DNA of 7,290 bases from Bacillota bacterium (GTDB lineage Bacteria > Bacillota > Clostridia > Oscillospirales > Oscillospiraceae): positions 1 to 7,290 of the forward strand of contig JAEWYA010000132.1 in assembly GCA_023395775.1 (NCBI GenBank). The letters are read 5' to 3'. The notes beneath the pieces are model-generated. The model had not been told where the DNA came from. It ran no database searches and saw only the letters and a list, made by a program, of their open reading frames with translations. Of the stretch, positions 1 through 6,252 are shown piece by piece. Positions within the stretch are counted from its first letter, which is position 1. Each line of letters begins with the position of its first letter. The translations under genes and the position numbers were made by a program.

Positions 1-683
1 GCCTGACGGTTAAACTTCTGATCCAGAAAAAAGCCGGTCTTCTGGCCGTTTTCCACATCCACCTGATACCGAATCCCGTTTTCCACAATTTCCGTCACGG
101 CCCGCTCCGGCGGCGTCTCCCCCGGCAGGGGAACCCAGCCCTTGTACTGCGCCAGGCCCTCCTTCTCCCGGAGGGCCGCGTCGTTGCGCTCGTAGATTCC
201 GGAAATCTCCTGTCCGTCCCCGCGCAGTATTTCCGCCAGCAGGGGAAACAGCAGGTTCTTTCTGAGCTCCATTCCCACGGAGAGCACCTGAACAGACAAG
301 ATCGGGCCGAACCGATCCACCGTTAGGCCGGGAAAGCCATCCGCCTCGCCGAAGATAAGACGGCAGCAGCCAAGATCCTCCGGCCGCAGCACCGCTTTGC
401 GGTACTCCCAGGCCCAGCGGAGCTTCCGCTCCCAGAACGCGCTGTCAAACGTATCGTTTGCGTTGCGGGAAATCAGCCGAAGGCGGATTTTGGACTTTTC
501 TGAGTAAAGCCCAGTTCCCAGATACCGGCCCTTTTTGCTGACCACATCCACCAGAGAGCCGTTTTCCGGCGCGCCATCCAGCGCGGTGATCTCCGCATCA
601 TAAACCCAGGGATGTCCCCTGAAAAGGGCCGCCTCCGCCTTCGGCGTAACGGTGGCCCGGGGATAATTTCGCTCCGTTTTCAT
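1..683 (-). CDS. RlmI/YwbD-family class I SAM-dependent 23S rRNA (cytosine-C5) methyltransferase, C-terminus cut by window edge
   Basis: The minus-strand frame stays open from an ATG at 683 to the left edge, giving 227 complete codons. The N-terminus has a PUA-like RNA-binding region (about residues 8-75, with HPWVY at 24-28). The motif GEADGFPGLTVDRFG (112-126) and the motif GQKTGFFLDQK (213-223) both closely resemble those of E. coli RlmI, which methylates C1962 of 23S rRNA. RlmI is about 396 aa, so roughly 170 residues are off the window, including the SAM-binding Rossmann fold and catalytic cysteine; activity cannot be judged. The start at 683 is preceded by GAGG with an 8-nt gap. An in-frame ATG ten codons upstream (713) has no ribosome binding site. 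RlmI and the related RlmK domain share this architecture, so the target base is inferred. It is divergent from the amidase gene. Confidence 0.9.
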   Translation of the reverse strand, partial: MKTERNYPRATVTPKAEAALFRGHPWVYDAEITALDGAPENGSLVDVVSKKGRYLGTGLYSEKSKIRLRLISRNANDTFDSAFWERKLRWAWEYRKAVLRPEDLGCCRLIFGEADGFPGLTVDRFGPILSVQVLSVGMELRKNLLFPLLAEILRGDGQEISGIYERNDAALREKEGLAQYKGWVPLPGETPPERAVTEIVENGIRYQVDVENGQKTGFFLDQKFNRQ

Positions 684-723
684 AAACGCTTCCTCATTTC
701 CTGTTTTCCGCATTTCGTTTCTG

Positions 724-732
724 AGTGTAGCA
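724..732 (-). promoter_or_regulatory. Candidate extended -10 promoter for the rRNA methyltransferase gene
   Basis: On the minus strand TG-C-TACACT forms an extended -10 element (hexamer at 724-729, TG at 731-732). Transcription would start near 717, leaving a leader of about 34 nt before the ATG at 683 that includes the GAGG ribosome binding site. The hexamer 17 bp upstream is TGGTAT, a poor -35, so the call rests on the extended -10 and the location. Confidence 0.35.
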
Positions 733-758
733 CATTTTTCCCGCAAATACCATATATC
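730..758 (+). promoter_or_regulatory. Candidate sporulation (sigma-E/sigma-K-like) promoter of the amidase gene
   Basis: No sigma-A-like -35 is visible upstream of the amidase. Instead GCACATT (730-736) and CATATATC (751-758), separated by 14 bp, match 6 of 7 and 6 of 8 positions of the B. subtilis sigma-E consensus as I recall it (KMATATT, 14-15 bp, CATACAHT). The same stretch also fits a sigma-K pattern loosely (CACA at 731-734, 16 bp, CATA). The predicted start is near 765, giving a leader of about 29 nt with the ribosome binding site at 782-786. Such short matches arise by chance in AT-richer gaps; this is a hypothesis. Confidence 0.25.
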
Positions 759-781
759 AGAAGGAGAAATCTGCGCGAAAC

Positions 782-786
782 GGAGG
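782..786 (+). promoter_or_regulatory. Ribosome binding site of the amidase gene
   Basis: GGAGG lies 7 nt before the ATG at 794. This fixes the start and shows that the protein begins directly with the amidase fold, with no signal peptide in front. Confidence 0.8.
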
Positions 787-793
787 CCTTGTC

Positions 794-1534
794 ATGCCCA
801 CTATTTATCTCAGTCCCTCCACTCAGGAGGCGAACCCCTATATCACCGGCAGCGGCTCTGAAGAGTATAACATGAACCTGCTGGCGGACCACATGATCCC
901 ATATCTCAATTCCAACGCCATTGCTTACCAGCGGAATACTCCCGAAATGACCGCCGCCAGTTCCATCCGGCAGTCCAATCAGGGGAATTATGACTTTCAT
1001 CTGGCCCTGCACTCCAACGCCTCCGGCCAGGGGGAGGCCAGCCCCACCCGGGGCATCATCGCGTTTTACTATCCCGGCAGCAAGGAGGGCCAGCGGGGTG
1101 CGGAGCTGATCGCGGACAATCTGCGGCAAATTTACCCGCTTCCCAACAAAGTGCAGACGCAGGCAATCACCACCCTTGGGGAGGTCCGCCAGCCCAAGGC
1201 CCCTGCGGTGCTGGTGGAGATCGGTTACCACGATAACTACGCGGACGCCACCTGGGTGGAGAGTCATATGGATTCCATCGCCCAGCAGCTGGTCCGGGCA
1301 CTGACAGAGTTTTTCGGCCTGCCCTTCATCTATCCATCCGGCCCGCGCACCGGAAAGGTCCATGTGTCCTACGGCACGCTGAACCTGCGCAGCTATCCCT
1401 CCCCTCAGGGGACAGTCATCGCGAGCCTTCCCAACGGCGCTTCGGTGACGGTCTATGGTGAGTGGCAGGGTTGGTACACAGTCCGGTACGGCGATCAGCT
1501 GGGTTATGCCGCGGCAGCCTATATCAACGTCTAG
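794..1534 (+). CDS. Leaderless N-acetylmuramoyl-L-alanine amidase (amidase_3) with C-terminal SH3b domain
   Basis: This 246-aa protein has an amidase_3 fold (residues 1-175) and a bacterial SH3 domain (about 187-246: GKVHVSYGTLNLRSYPS to GYAAAAYINV). The family cleaves the bond between muramic acid and the stem peptide. Visible matches to the catalytic site are E23/E24 in GSEEYNMN (second zinc ligand), H73 in HLALHSNA (third ligand) and E142 in VLVEIGYHDN (catalytic glutamate). The usual first-ligand motif (DPGHGG) is replaced by LSPSTQ at residues 6-11, so the first histidine is missing. I have seen SPSTQ-type amidases in Clostridia, so this is probably a subfamily trait rather than decay. 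There is no signal peptide or membrane segment, as in the B. subtilis mother-cell lytic enzyme CwlC and in phage endolysins. No holin or phage genes are adjacent, so a mother-cell lysis role is the better guess. It is a single-gene unit ending in its own hairpin. Confidence 0.88.
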   Translation: MPTIYLSPSTQEANPYITGSGSEEYNMNLLADHMIPYLNSNAIAYQRNTPEMTAASSIRQSNQGNYDFHLALHSNASGQGEASPTRGIIAFYYPGSKEGQRGAELIADNLRQIYPLPNKVQTQAITTLGEVRQPKAPAVLVEIGYHDNYADATWVESHMDSIAQQLVRALTEFFGLPFIYPSGPRTGKVHVSYGTLNLRSYPSPQGTVIASLPNGASVTVYGEWQGWYTVRYGDQLGYAAAAYINV

Positions 1535-1573
1535 AACAGCCCCCCATTTTTGGGCGACGCCGCCCCGTTCTGG

Positions 1574-1610
1574 AAGCGGACGCCCTGACGGGGCGTCCGC
1601 TTTAAAATTT
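1574..1610 (+). terminator. Hairpin terminator of the amidase gene
   Basis: A perfect 12-bp stem pairs 1574-1585 (AAGCGGACGCCC) with 1591-1602 around the 5-nt loop TGACG. The following tract TTTAAAATTT is only partly T-rich. Stem stability and the position 40 nt past the stop codon support an intrinsic terminator. It would stop plus-strand transcription before the rny promoter. The minus strand has no T tract, so it works in one direction only. Confidence 0.75.
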
Positions 1611-1655
1611 GCCAAGTGAAAAACGTTTCTTTGTTAAATGTTTATACATTTTTTC

Positions 1656-1684
1656 TTGACACAACGGCAGCAAACGATTAAACT
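1656..1684 (+). promoter_or_regulatory. Sigma-A-type promoter of rny
   Basis: A perfect -35 TTGACA (1656-1661) is followed by a 17-bp spacer and the -10 TAAACT (1679-1684), which matches 4 of 6 TATAAT positions. The region just upstream is AT-rich (TTTATACATTTTTT) and could serve as an UP element. The predicted start is near 1691, giving a leader of about 83 nt. This promoter makes rny independent of the amidase gene. Confidence 0.75.
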
Positions 1685-1698
1685 AGGAAAGGATTCTT

Positions 1699-1725
1699 AT
1701 CGGCGGCGATTGGCCGCTGATTTTT
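1699..1725 (+). promoter_or_regulatory. Terminator-like stem-loop in the rny leader
   Basis: A 9-bp stem (1699-1707 ATCGGCGGC with 1713-1721 GCCGCTGAT, one G-U pair) with loop GATTG runs directly into a five-T tract (1721-1725). It would begin about 8 nt after the predicted start. It could be an attenuator, or a 5'-terminal hairpin that protects the mRNA from 5' exonucleolytic decay. No riboswitch or T-box motif is recognisable in the leader, and no competing antiterminator was found by eye. Confidence 0.5.
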
Positions 1726-1758
1726 CCAAATTTCCCCGCATAAAATACCGGAAAATTC

Positions 1759-1764
1759 AGGAGG
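1759..1764 (+). promoter_or_regulatory. Ribosome binding site of rny
   Basis: AGGAGG lies 9 nt before the GTG at 1774 and 12 nt before the adjacent ATG at 1777. The spacing favours GTG slightly; the choice changes the protein by only one residue. Confidence 0.8.
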
Positions 1765-1773
1765 TAAACCATT

Positions 1774-3321
1774 GTGATGCAGACCATCATTGCAGCCCTG
1801 ATCGGGCTGGCGGTCGGCAGCGCGGTTTGCTTCCCTCTCGGTATTCGCTACCGGAAAAACGTGTCTGAAAGGGAAATCTCAAGCGCTGAAGAAGAAGGAA
1901 AGCGCATTATCAACGAGGCGATTAAAAGTGCAGAAACCAAGAAGAAAGAAGCCCTGTTGGAAGCAAAAGAAGAGATCCTGAAAAACCGCAGCGAGTATGA
2001 GAAGGAAGTCAAAGAGCGCCGGACCGAGCTTCAGCGGCAGGAAAACCGCCTGCAGCAGAAGGAAGAGAACATTGACCGCAAAACTGAGACCATTGAGAAG
2101 AAAGAAGATGCCCTGGCCCAGAAGCACCAGCAGCTGGACAAAGAGACTGAGGAGATCCAGACCATCAAGCGCAGCCAGACAGAACTGCTGGAGCGCATCT
2201 CCGGCTTTACCGCAGACGAAGCCAAGAATTATCTGATTGCTCAGGTGGAGAGCGAAGTGACCCATGAGACCGCCCTCAAGATCAAAGAGGTGGAGTCCCG
2301 CATGAAAGAGGAGTGCGACAGCCGCGCCCGGGAAGTTGTGGCGCAGGCCATCCAGCGCTGTGCGGCGGACTCTGTGGCGGAAATGACTGTCAGCGTCGTA
2401 CCCCTGCCCAATGACGAAATGAAGGGCCGCATTATCGGCCGCGAGGGCCGCAATATCCGCACCATCGAGACACTCACCGGCGTGGACCTCATCATCGATG
2501 ACACGCCGGAGGCCATCACCGTCTCCTGCTTTGAGCCGGTTCGCCGGGAAGTTGCTCGGCTGGCGCTGGAAAAGCTCATCGCCGACGGCCGCATCCACCC
2601 CACCCACATCGAGGAGATGGTGGAAAAGGCCCGCCGGGAGGTGGACGCCGTCATCAAGTCCGAGGGCGAGCGTGCCGTGTTTGAGACCGGTGTGCGGAAC
2701 CTGCACCCGGAGCTTGTGAAGATGCTGGGCCGTCTCCATTACCGCACCAGCTACGGTCAGAACGTTTTGCAGCACTCCATCGAGGTCAGCCATATCGCCG
2801 GTATGATGGCCACGGAGTTGGGCGCGGATGCCCAGACCGCCAAGCGGGCGGGCCTGCTCCACGATCTCGGCAAATCCGTGGACCATGAGATGGAGGGCAC
2901 CCATGTACAGCTGGGCGTGGAATTTGCCCGGAAGTACAAAGAGAAGGACGACATCATCCACGCCATCGAAGCCCACCACAACGACGTGGAGCCTCATACC
3001 GTCGTGGCCTGTCTCGTGCAGGCGGCGGACGCGATCTCCGCGGCCCGGCCCGGCGCCCGGCGCGAGAATCTGGAGAACTACATCAAGCGTCTCCAGCAGC
3101 TCGAGGAAATCACCGGCAGCTATCCCGGCGTCGACAAAGCCTATGCCATTCAGGCGGGGCGTGAGGTCCGCGTGATGGTGAAGCCCGAACAGGTCTCCGA
3201 AGATGAAATGGTGATCCTTGCGAGAGACTTGGCCAAGAAGATCGAGGAAGAGATGGAATATCCCGGACAGATCAAGGTCCATCTGATTCGGGAGACAAAA
3301 GTCGTCGAATACGCAAAATAA
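1774..3321 (+). CDS. rny: Ribonuclease Y, membrane-anchored endoribonuclease
   Basis: RNase Y starts bulk mRNA decay in many Firmicutes by single-strand endonucleolytic cleavage, acting as a membrane-bound dimer linked to degradosome-like partners. The 515-aa product has the typical length and full domain order: an N-terminal membrane helix (about residues 4-22), a long charged coiled coil (about 28-150), a KH RNA-binding domain with GRIIGREGRNIR at 218-229, and an HD hydrolase domain. Metal-binding residues of the HD domain are visible as H334 (QHSIEVSH), H363-D364 (LLHDLGK), H401-H402 (EAHHND) and D419 (AADAISAARPG). The C-terminal domain ends in HLIRETKVVEYAK. Translation probably starts at GTG 1774, with ATG 1777 as the alternative. 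The gene is a monocistronic unit with its own promoter, a structured leader and a strong terminator. No recA or ymdB neighbour, common for rny elsewhere, is in view. Confidence 0.98.
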   Translation: MMQTIIAALIGLAVGSAVCFPLGIRYRKNVSEREISSAEEEGKRIINEAIKSAETKKKEALLEAKEEILKNRSEYEKEVKERRTELQRQENRLQQKEENIDRKTETIEKKEDALAQKHQQLDKETEEIQTIKRSQTELLERISGFTADEAKNYLIAQVESEVTHETALKIKEVESRMKEECDSRAREVVAQAIQRCAADSVAEMTVSVVPLPNDEMKGRIIGREGRNIRTIETLTGVDLIIDDTPEAITVSCFEPVRREVARLALEKLIADGRIHPTHIEEMVEKARREVDAVIKSEGERAVFETGVRNLHPELVKMLGRLHYRTSYGQNVLQHSIEVSHIAGMMATELGADAQTAKRAGLLHDLGKSVDHEMEGTHVQLGVEFARKYKEKDDIIHAIEAHHNDVEPHTVVACLVQAADAISAARPGARRENLENYIKRLQQLEEITGSYPGVDKAYAIQAGREVRVMVKPEQVSEDEMVILARDLAKKIEEEMEYPGQIKVHLIRETKVVEYAK

Positions 3322-3326
3322 TACTG

Positions 3327-3358
3327 AAAAACCCCGGCCGATTGGCCGGGGTTTTTTT
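3327..3358. terminator. Bidirectional intrinsic terminator between convergent rny and the ABC permease gene
   Basis: ACCCCGGCC (3331-3339) pairs with GGCCGGGGT (3344-3352) around the loop GATT. On plus, seven T residues follow (3352-3358). On minus, the complement of the A run at 3327-3331 gives a five-T tract. The A and T runs can extend the stem further. It lies 5 nt past the rny stop and 54 nt past the permease stop, so one element can end both transcripts. Confidence 0.9.
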
Positions 3359-3411
3359 GCAGATTTTATTCCACGCGTGGGAACGGGAACATATTACAAA
3401 AGGCCGATGCT

Positions 3412-5412
3412 TCAGACTCTGACCAGCTTGTAGTAAGCCCTCGCCGTGGCACGGTAGACCAACGCGTAGATCACCGCGAACACGGCCAGCGTACCCGCGG
3501 TACACAGGAGCGCCAGCGACCCGTTGTGCAGCGAGAACAGCGTCAGCAGCCGCGTCATCAGGCTGAAGTCAAACGCCACATGAATCGCCGCCACCGCCAG
3601 CGGCGCAAAAAACACAACCAGCAGTTGGGAATTGATCGACCTGCGGACAGTCTTTGGCTCCATGCCCACCTTCTGCATGACCAGATACCGCTCCCGGTCC
3701 TCGTAGCCCTCCGAAATCTGCTTGTAATAAATGATGAGGACCGCTGCCATCAGGAAGATGGTCCCCAGGAACACGCCCAGGAAGAAGAAGCCGCCGTTGA
3801 TGGAATAATATTGCCCGCCAAAGCTGTCCCGGGTTTCAAAGTTCAGCCGCGACCAGCTTCCGGTTCCGGTGAAGTCCAGCGTCTGCTCCAGATCGTCGGG
3901 GTGGACGGCGCTCTCGTCCGCATTCCAAAAGCCGCTCCACTGCATTTGCTCCGCATCTTCGCCCAGATCGGCCCGCTGACCCTCATACAGGGCGCGGAGT
4001 GTTCCGTCGGATACCACCGCATAAAGAACATCCACCGCCGAGGACTGAAACGCCCGGGGAACGGGGTACTGCGGGCCAGGCTCCACTGCCGTCAGCGTCA
4101 GATCGTCGGCGTGGGAGAAGCGGAAGGTGAGATTCCGGCTCTGCCCCGCGCCGTTTAAAAACAGCAGCATCTGCCCGTCGGGCAGGCTTGGCGCCTCCGC
4201 GCCGGTAACGGCGGCGTAGTCGGCCGGGGCAATGGCGCAGACCATGCTGGAGGCGCCGGAAAGATACTTCTTCACCTCCAGCGCGCCTCCGCTCTCATCC
4301 ACGTTAAAGGAGAGGTAACGGTAGTCCGCCACGGGGACGGCGGAAATTCCCCGCGCTTCCAGCTGCTCGGTCACGGCGCTGGAAAGCGTCTTTGCGTCAA
4401 ACGGCGTGTCCTCCGTCGGGTCGTACCTGACCTCTGCCCGCAGATTTCCTGCAAACTGTTCGTCCAGCGCCGACTCGCTGCCCAGATACAGCGACAGCGT
4501 ACCGGAGACCATCACCAGCACCATGGTGGAGAGTATGCAGATGTTTGCGAGGCCCACAGCGTTGCGTTTCATGCGGTAAAGCATACCGGAGACACCAATG
4601 AAGTGGTCGGTTTTATAATAGAATTTTTTGTTGGCCCGCAGAGCTTTCAGCACCGCAATGCTGACGGCGGTAAACAAACAGTAGGTCCCGATGATGACCA
4701 GAAACACCGCAACAAAGTACATCGCCAGCGCTGTCATGGCGGAGCGGGTGGTGACGGCAATGGTATACCCCGCCCCCAGAGCCGCGACGCCGATGACCGC
4801 CGTCACGTAGCGGGTCTTCGGCTCCCGTTCCCCCGCGCTGCCCTCCCGCAGCAGCTCCATGGGGTTCTGAATACGGATGCGGTGCAGATTTATCAGAAGG
4901 TTAAACAGCAAGATCGCGCCGAACAGCACGGCCGTCCCCGCGATGGCGGAGCCGGAGATATAGAAGCCGTAGACAATATCCATCCGCATCATGCGGCACA
5001 GCAGAAGCACCGCCAGCTTTTGCAGCAGTATACCCAGCAGCACGCCGCCCACGATACCCGCGGCGGCGGTGTAGACCATCTCGAAGCCCAGAACAATGGC
5101 AATGTGCCGCTTGCCCATGCCCAGAATGTTGTAAAGTCCGAGCTCCCGTTTGCGCCGTTTCATCAGGAAGCTGTTGGTATAGGTCAGAAAAATGACCGCG
5201 AAAACGGCGATGACAAAGGTGCCGATATTCATGAACACGGTGAGGTAAGCATACCTGGTGCTGTTTGGCAGATCGGGTGCAGCCGCCAGCGCCATCGCAA
5301 TATAATAGGCCGCCGCCGTCCCCATGACGGTCAGCAGGTATGGAACGTAAAACTGCCCGTTTCTGGCCAGATTCACCAGGGCCATCCGGGGATAGAACCG
5401 CCTCTTATCCAT
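3412..5412 (-). CDS. BceB-like ABC transporter permease (FtsX family, 10 TM, large extracytoplasmic domain)
   Basis: This is the membrane subunit of a peptide-resistance transporter. In the BceAB family it recognises cell-wall-active peptides, or their complexes with lipid II-cycle intermediates, and signals to the partner kinase. The 666-aa product has about ten hydrophobic helices in the BceB pattern: four in the N-terminal FtsX half, two more, then TM7 (about 285-310), an extracytoplasmic domain of about 230 residues (311-538), and three C-terminal helices (about 540-562, 596-615, 632-654). Cytoplasmic loops carry coupling-type motifs (ELGLYNILGMGKRH and YLVMQKVGMEPKTVRR). The ATG at 5412 overlaps the upstream ATPase stop by 8 nt (ATGGATAA) and has GTGAGG just upstream; an in-frame GTG at 5421 would add three residues but is poorly placed for a ribosome binding site. 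Overlap implies translational coupling. The actual peptide substrate cannot be read from the sequence. Confidence 0.92.
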   Translation of the reverse strand: MDKRRFYPRMALVNLARNGQFYVPYLLTVMGTAAAYYIAMALAAAPDLPNSTRYAYLTVFMNIGTFVIAVFAVIFLTYTNSFLMKRRKRELGLYNILGMGKRHIAIVLGFEMVYTAAAGIVGGVLLGILLQKLAVLLLCRMMRMDIVYGFYISGSAIAGTAVLFGAILLFNLLINLHRIRIQNPMELLREGSAGEREPKTRYVTAVIGVAALGAGYTIAVTTRSAMTALAMYFVAVFLVIIGTYCLFTAVSIAVLKALRANKKFYYKTDHFIGVSGMLYRMKRNAVGLANICILSTMVLVMVSGTLSLYLGSESALDEQFAGNLRAEVRYDPTEDTPFDAKTLSSAVTEQLEARGISAVPVADYRYLSFNVDESGGALEVKKYLSGASSMVCAIAPADYAAVTGAEAPSLPDGQMLLFLNGAGQSRNLTFRFSHADDLTLTAVEPGPQYPVPRAFQSSAVDVLYAVVSDGTLRALYEGQRADLGEDAEQMQWSGFWNADESAVHPDDLEQTLDFTGTGSWSRLNFETRDSFGGQYYSINGGFFFLGVFLGTIFLMAAVLIIYYKQISEGYEDRERYLVMQKVGMEPKTVRRSINSQLLVVFFAPLAVAAIHVAFDFSLMTRLLTLFSLHNGSLALLCTAGTLAVFAVIYALVYRATARAYYKLVRV

Positions 5413-6172
5413 TTGCCTCACCGCCTTGCGCCAGCACCGTCAGCGTGTCGGAAATGCGGCCAAACTGCTGCTCCTGCGTATTCTCACCCCGATAGAGCTG
5501 GTGGTACACCTCCCCGTCCCGTAAAAACAGGACCCGTTGAGCGTGGCTGGCGGCCTTGACGGAGTGGGTCACCATTAAAATCGTCTGCCCGTCCGCGTTG
5601 ATGTCTCCAAACAGGTCCAGCAGCCGGTCGGAGGCCCGGGAGTCCAGCGCACCGGTGGGTTCGTCCGCCAGTACGATCTGGGGATTCGTGATAAGCGCGC
5701 GGGCCACGGCACAGCGCTGCTTCTGTCCGCCGGAGACTTCATAGGGGTACTTGCTTAAAATATCCCGAATTCCCAGCTGCTCCGCCAGAGGCTTCAGAGC
5801 AGCCTCCATCTCCTTGAACTCCTGTCCTGCCAGCACCAGCGGGAGAAAAATATTATCCTGCAGGGAAAATGTGTCCAGCAGATTGAAATCCTGAAATACA
5901 AAACCCAGATTCGTGCGGCGGAAGGCAGCCATGTCCCGCTCCTTGATATCGCAGATGGCTTTGCCGCCCAGCAGCACCTGGCCGGAGGTGGGCTTGTCCA
6001 GAGCCGCCAGAATATTCAAAAGCGTGGTCTTTCCGGAGCCGGATTCGCCCATAATGGCCACATACTCCCCAGGCTCCACGGAGAAGCTGACATTTTTCAG
6101 AGCCTCGACCTGATTGCCGCCAAAGCGGGTGGTATAGATTTTTTGAAGATGGGATACTTCCAGAAGCGACAT
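5405..6172 (-). CDS. BceA-like ABC transporter ATP-binding protein
   Basis: This 255-aa cytoplasmic ATPase powers the permease encoded next to it. All nucleotide-binding motifs are intact: Walker A GESGSGKT (42-49), Q-loop Q94 in FVFQDFNLL, signature SGGQ (147-150), Walker B IVLADE (166-171), D-loop GALD (174-177) and switch H203 in MVTHS. The pattern FVFQDFNLLDTFSLQDNI is typical of the MacB/LolD/BceA group. The start chosen is ATG 6172, preceded by AGGAGG with a 7-nt gap; the frame extends to 6199, but that would include the ribosome binding site and the predicted transcription start. It overlaps the permease start by 8 nt, so the two form a coupled operon. Transcription is probably controlled from the promoter and operator in the 158-bp gap upstream. 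Confidence 0.95.
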   Translation of the reverse strand: MSLLEVSHLQKIYTTRFGGNQVEALKNVSFSVEPGEYVAIMGESGSGKTTLLNILAALDKPTSGQVLLGGKAICDIKERDMAAFRRTNLGFVFQDFNLLDTFSLQDNIFLPLVLAGQEFKEMEAALKPLAEQLGIRDILSKYPYEVSGGQKQRCAVARALITNPQIVLADEPTGALDSRASDRLLDLFGDINADGQTILMVTHSVKAASHAQRVLFLRDGEVYHQLYRGENTQEQQFGRISDTLTVLAQGGEANG

Positions 6173-6179
6173 GTGAATT

Positions 6180-6185
6180 CCTCCT
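6180..6185 (-). promoter_or_regulatory. Ribosome binding site of the ABC ATPase gene
   Basis: On the minus strand AGGAGG lies 7 nt before the ATG at 6172, within AAAAGGAGG. It decides the start in favour of 6172 over the in-frame codon at 6199. Confidence 0.9.
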
Positions 6186-6197
6186 TTTGATGCTCCC

Positions 6198-6226
6198 ATC
6201 CTAGCAAAATTTTGGCGGCGGAGCCA
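6198..6226 (-). promoter_or_regulatory. Candidate activator-dependent promoter of the ABC transporter operon
   Basis: On the minus strand an extended -10, TG-C-TAGGAT (hexamer 6198-6203), lies at the right distance from the ATPase gene, with a predicted start near 6191 and a leader of about 19 nt. The hexamer 17 bp upstream is TGGCTC (6221-6226), matching TTGACA at only two positions. A good -10 with a poor -35, next to an operator, is the expected design of a promoter that needs an activator. Confidence 0.55.
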
Positions 6227-6234
6227 TCGAATCG

Positions 6235-6241
6235 GCTTACA
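6235..6241 (-). promoter_or_regulatory. Second operator half-site next to the -35 region
   Basis: GCTTACA on plus repeats, exactly 20 bp away and in the same orientation, the GCTTACA arm of the full operator (6255-6261). No matching inverted arm follows it. It lies 8 bp upstream of the -35 hexamer. A full site plus a promoter-proximal second site has been described for BceR-like regulators in B. subtilis. Confidence 0.45.
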
Positions 6242-6252
6242 ATTTCCCCGCG

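Noticed and set aside
1561..1595. Alternative pairing CGCCCCG (1561-1567) with CGGGGCG (1589-1595), competing with the amidase terminator
   Set aside because: The 12-bp terminator stem is much stronger and a 7-bp G+C match is expected by chance here; no downstream gene depends on read-through.
680..1615. 311-codon open frame on minus, antisense to the amidase gene
   Set aside because: It reads through the amidase terminator and the intergenic gap, resembles no family I know, and mirrors the G+C-biased third positions of the real gene.
1638..1868. 76-codon plus frame across the rny promoter and leader
   Set aside because: It begins upstream of the -35, lacks a ribosome binding site, and runs into rny in another frame.
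1879..3282. 467-codon open frame on minus, antisense to rny
   Set aside because: It is a codon-bias shadow of rny: long runs of L, F and H, and no recognisable domain. The plus strand clearly encodes RNase Y.
3371..3380. 10-bp palindrome CCACGCGTGG downstream of the shared terminator
   Set aside because: It is isolated, not near a promoter, and short enough to be chance.
4603..5559. 318-codon open frame on plus, antisense to the permease and ATPase genes
   Set aside because: Its composition (Q, H, R, G rich) is the typical reverse image of membrane-protein coding sequence, and it crosses two well-supported genes.
6205..6214. Palindrome CAAAATTTTG in the ABC promoter spacer
   Set aside because: A low-complexity A/T palindrome between -35 and -10 does not resemble the operator and has no second copy nearby.
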